Shown: piece after piece, positions 61,445 to 64,000 of the stretch
Numbering within the stretch: the first letter of the stretch is position 1
Layout of the letters: each line of letters begins with the position of its first letter
Assembly: GCF_003258515.1 (NCBI RefSeq)
Contig: NZ_QGEH01000001.1
Span: forward strand, 2,170,001-2,234,000
Length of the DNA stretch: 64,000 nucleotides
Direction of reading: 5' to 3'
Source: Marinobacter bohaiensis
Lineage (GTDB): Bacteria > Pseudomonadota > Gammaproteobacteria > Pseudomonadales > Oleiphilaceae
The notes under the pieces: generated by a model
What the model saw: only the letters and a program-made list of their open reading frames with translations
What the model was told of the DNA's origin: nothing
Database searches by the model: none
Position numbers and translations under genes: made by a program

Positions 61445-63070
61445 ATGACTTCGGCATTATCAAAGCTGGCCCCTGGCATTGGGGCTCTGGCCATATCCTT
61501 ATCCGTTTCCGCTGCACCGACGACACAGACATCGACCGACGATCTCCTTGACCGCTTCTGGAGTCCCGACCACCTGAGCCCCTTTGAATGCCGTGCGGGC
61601 ATCCTGAACAGCACGCCTTTGGGGCTGCCGCGCTGCATGCGGGTTGAGAACATGATGCACCACCAGGACATGTTCTACGCCATCGCCCAGGCCAACGACG
61701 GCAATCGGGCCGCCGGCCTGCCAGGCTACGACGCGACGGTGGACTACGTGCGGACGACCCTGGAAAGCGCCGGCTATGACGTCACGGTACAGACCTTCCC
61801 GTTCACCGCCTTTTATCCGGTTGCCGAAGGCGAACTGGCCGCGCTGGCTCCAGCGCCACAGACTTACGTCTGGAACGAGGACTTCACCTATCTATCCCAG
61901 ACCGAGCCCGGTGACGTCAGCGGAACCGTCGTCCCCGTGGACCTGATGCTCGTGGACGGGAATGCGTCGACCAGCGGCTGCGAGGCGGAAGACTTCGCAG
62001 GCTTCCCGGCCGGATCCATCGCCCTGGTGCAACGGGGCGCCTGCAACTTCGGCCTCAAGGCCGAAAACGCTGCGGCCGCCGGTGCCACCGGCGTCATCAT
62101 CTTCAACCAGGGCAACACGGAGGACCGGACTGGTCTGATCAACGCCACTTTGGGCGAAGCGTATTCCGGCAACGTCCCGGTGTTCTTCGCCACCTATGAC
62201 AACGGGGTTAGCTGGTCCCAGACCGCCGACCTGCAGCTCAATATGGTGTCGAACGTTGTGCGCGAGCAGACCGAGACCTACAACGTCATCACCGAAACCC
62301 GGCGCGGTGACGGGGATAACGTCGTGATGGTCGGCGCGCACCTGGACTCCGTGTTCGAGGGCGCCGGCATCAACGACAACGGCTCGGGCAGCGCTGCGCT
62401 GCTGGAGATGGCCCTGCAGATGAAGCGGGCGTATCCACGCAACAAGGTGCGGTTCGCCTGGTGGGGCGCGGAAGAGGCCGGTCTGGTCGGCTCGACCTGG
62501 TACGTCAATCAGCTGTCGGATGAGGCCAAGGAACAAATCAAGGTCTACCTCAATTTCGACATGATCGCCTCGCCGAACTTCGGCTACTTCATCTACGACG
62601 GGGACGGCTCGGATTTCGGCCTCGAAGGCCCTCCAGGATCCGCCGCCACCGAGGCGCTGTTCGAGAAATACTTTGAGCTGCGCGGCCTGCCATCCGAAGG
62701 TACGGAGATCAGCTTCCGTTCGGACTATGCCCAGTTCTTCACCGACGGCATCCCGTTTGGCGGCCTGTTCACCGGCGCCGAAGTCCTGAAAACGGAAGAG
62801 CAGGCCGCGAAGTTCGGCGGCGACGTGGACGTCGCGTTCGACCCCTGTTATCACGCCGAATGCGACGACATCACCAACCTGGACGAACGCGCCTTCGAAG
62901 TGAACGCCGATGCGACCGCTTTCGTGACCAGTTGGCTGTCCCTGTCCACGCGCCTGATCGACGACGAAATCGCGGCCGCCGAGGAAGCGGAACCCACCGC
63001 CGGCGCCCGCGCATTGAGTCTTGAGCAGGGCTACGACATCACTCACTGGGGCAAACACTGGATCAAGTAA
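61445..63070 (+). CDS. Secreted M28 zinc aminopeptidase with PA domain
   Basis: A 541-residue exported metallopeptidase. Layout: signal peptide (LAPGIGALAISLSVSAAP), an N-terminal segment, an inserted PA domain (FPAGSIALVQRGACNFGLK to VIIFNQGN), then the M28 catalytic domain. All metal and catalytic residues can be seen: His299 and Asp301 (GAHLDS), bridging Asp311 (NDNGSG), Glu343-Glu344 (WGAEEAG), Asp372 (NFDMIA) and a C-terminal His in CYHAECDD. It is predicted to release N-terminal residues from extracellular peptides, as LAP-type aminopeptidases of marine bacteria do. The frame is open from 60392, but that is antisense to add; the ATG at 61445 follows GGAGG and starts the signal peptide. 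A strong terminator follows at 63099-63130. Confidence 0.94.
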   Translation: MTSALSKLAPGIGALAISLSVSAAPTTQTSTDDLLDRFWSPDHLSPFECRAGILNSTPLGLPRCMRVENMMHHQDMFYAIAQANDGNRAAGLPGYDATVDYVRTTLESAGYDVTVQTFPFTAFYPVAEGELAALAPAPQTYVWNEDFTYLSQTEPGDVSGTVVPVDLMLVDGNASTSGCEAEDFAGFPAGSIALVQRGACNFGLKAENAAAAGATGVIIFNQGNTEDRTGLINATLGEAYSGNVPVFFATYDNGVSWSQTADLQLNMVSNVVREQTETYNVITETRRGDGDNVVMVGAHLDSVFEGAGINDNGSGSAALLEMALQMKRAYPRNKVRFAWWGAEEAGLVGSTWYVNQLSDEAKEQIKVYLNFDMIASPNFGYFIYDGDGSDFGLEGPPGSAATEALFEKYFELRGLPSEGTEISFRSDYAQFFTDGIPFGGLFTGAEVLKTEEQAAKFGGDVDVAFDPCYHAECDDITNLDERAFEVNADATAFVTSWLSLSTRLIDDEIAAAEEAEPTAGARALSLEQGYDITHWGKHWIK

Positions 63071-63098
63071 ACACGAGGATCACGCAGAACTCCAAGAA

Positions 63099-63130
63099 AG
63101 CCGCTCGGTGTTGTGCCGGGCGGCTTTTTT
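63099..63130 (+). terminator. Intrinsic terminator after the M28 peptidase gene
   Basis: AGCCGCTCGG (63099-63108) pairs with CCGGGCGGCT (63116-63125), ten pairs with one T-G, over a seven-base loop, followed directly by TTTTTT (63125-63130). It begins 28 bases after the stop and is the clearest intrinsic terminator in the window. Confidence 0.9.
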
Positions 63131-63311
63131 GTCGATCCCGCGTTATGGGCCGGCCAGACCCACAGGAACGACTGTAAAACACTGAAAAATATGCATCTGA
63201 AAACTATCCATCCGGATACATCCTGTTACATTGATCGGTAATTGAACAGCGGAACGCAGAGCGACCATGGGTGATCGCGCCTTCGCCCGCCGATACGTAG
63301 GGATCATTCAG

Positions 63312-64000
63312 ATGAACCGGCTATGGCAAGTTTTCGGCGTCAGTCTCGTCCTGACTCAGGTTGGGTGTGGCGGTAGCAGCGGCAGCGATTACCGCTCGTC
63401 ATTGCAGGATTCGGCGTTATCCAGCGCGGGCGGGCAGGGCGATTCGGAAGATGGAGCGGTATGCCTTTCCCCCGGCGACCTGTCGCCAGGCGTTGCCCGG
63501 GCGGCGGGCATCTACGCCGGTTCCCTGGACGATGGCAGCGAGACGTCCGGCACACTGTTCCTGATCGGCACGGACGGGCGTGTCCGAGCGCTGCTCGATA
63601 GCGGCCCGGATTACATCGCGGGTGATCTGGCCGCAAGCGGTTCGACCGTGACAGGCGGCGCCACGCTTTACTCCGCAACGGACCCCGCCGAGTCGCTTGA
63701 CCTGGCCGGCAGCTTCACGCCGGAAAGCGGCATGAACCTGACAGTCACAGGGCCTTTCAACGGCACCCTTGAGCTCAATTACAGCGATACCGACGACGAT
63801 GCCGTTTTGCGGCCTTACTGCATGGAAACGTCCGACTTTGCAGGCACATACGACAATGCCGACCAGGGCACAGAAACCACGTCCTTCACCATCACGGAAG
63901 CGGGCGATGTCACGGGGTCAGACACCGACGGCTGCACCTACAACGGCCAGATCGAAAGCTTCAATCTCGAGTACGGGCTGTTTGGCGTCACGCTGAATGC
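63312..64000 (+). CDS. Hypothetical lipoprotein, cut by the window end
   Basis: Open frame of 229 codons running off the right edge, so the C-terminus is missing. The N-terminus is a lipoprotein signal (VSLVLTQVGCGG, acylated Cys near residue 19) followed by a Ser/Gly/Asp-rich linker and beta-rich, Thr/Asp/Gly-rich sequence such as GTLFLIGTDGRVRALLDSG and YAGSLDDGSETSG. A second similar strand set appears from about residue 185 (FAGTYDNADQG, FTITEAGDVTGSDTDG), suggesting two related beta modules. AGGGATC lies before the ATG. Likely an outer-membrane or surface lipoprotein; I do not recognise a family. Confidence 0.75.
   Translation, partial: MNRLWQVFGVSLVLTQVGCGGSSGSDYRSSLQDSALSSAGGQGDSEDGAVCLSPGDLSPGVARAAGIYAGSLDDGSETSGTLFLIGTDGRVRALLDSGPDYIAGDLAASGSTVTGGATLYSATDPAESLDLAGSFTPESGMNLTVTGPFNGTLELNYSDTDDDAVLRPYCMETSDFAGTYDNADQGTETTSFTITEAGDVTGSDTDGCTYNGQIESFNLEYGLFGVTLN

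Overview
The window looks like chromosomal DNA of a high-GC, free-living, probably marine gammaproteobacterium, with a Marinobacter-like gene set. The clues are recC-recB-recD without ptrA, a cydABDC cluster under a perfect Anr/FNR box, FliA-type promoters in front of chemoreceptors, a fused NDH2-like/SelD protein, PilZ proteins and a GNAT-nitrilase fusion. This assignment is inference; there is no 16S rRNA gene in the window.

Layout. 1-5143: right end of a lower-GC accessory segment carrying a DUF262/HNH protein and a type I restriction HsdR subunit, ending at a displaced 3' piece of tRNA-Cys that I read as the attachment site of an integrated island. 5251-15079: a small DUF1328 membrane protein, then the tightly overlapping recC-recB-recD operon. 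15088-17931: a RES/Xre toxin-antitoxin pair, a single-domain voltage-gated cation channel and two small membrane-anchored proteins. 18100-20711: a short-chain dehydrogenase, a small membrane protein and a saccharopine-dehydrogenase-like reductase. 20727-26598 (minus): cydA-cydB-cydD-cydC, a cytochrome bd quinol oxidase with its assembly ABC transporter. 26857-27695: a methyltransferase and tRNA-Leu(UAA).

27786-29994 (minus): an ABC-2 exporter followed by a DUF192 lipoprotein. 30398-31377: a PilZ protein and a membrane-anchored protein. 31399-36807 (minus): an oxidoreductase-SelD fusion followed by a PhnD/PhnC/fused-PhnE-like ABC importer, a likely selenium-oxyanion uptake and activation locus. 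36966-40148 (minus): a histone-H1-like protein with a helix-hairpin-helix tail, a second PilZ protein and a GNAT-nitrilase protein.

40384-50600: three closely related dCache chemoreceptors on the plus strand. They are interleaved with a minus-strand block (AraC regulator, quinone oxidoreductase, atypical arginase-family protein) and followed by an orphan periplasmic solute-binding protein. 50737-64000: mainly housekeeping genes. These are a DUF4442 thioesterase-fold protein, RecQ, a glycerolipid acyltransferase, ACP phosphodiesterase, a carboxylesterase, TrkH, a DUF1223 protein, a lipoprotein, a lipid kinase, adenosine deaminase, a secreted PA/M28 aminopeptidase, and a lipoprotein cut by the window end.

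The points most worth a second look are the SelD-linked transporter with its single-chain double permease, the three chemoreceptor paralogues whose amino-acid-binding residues have decayed differently, the channel whose filter carries acidic residues at the positions that make engineered NavAb calcium-selective, the tRNA-Cys island border, and an arginase-fold protein with Cys in place of the first metal-binding His.
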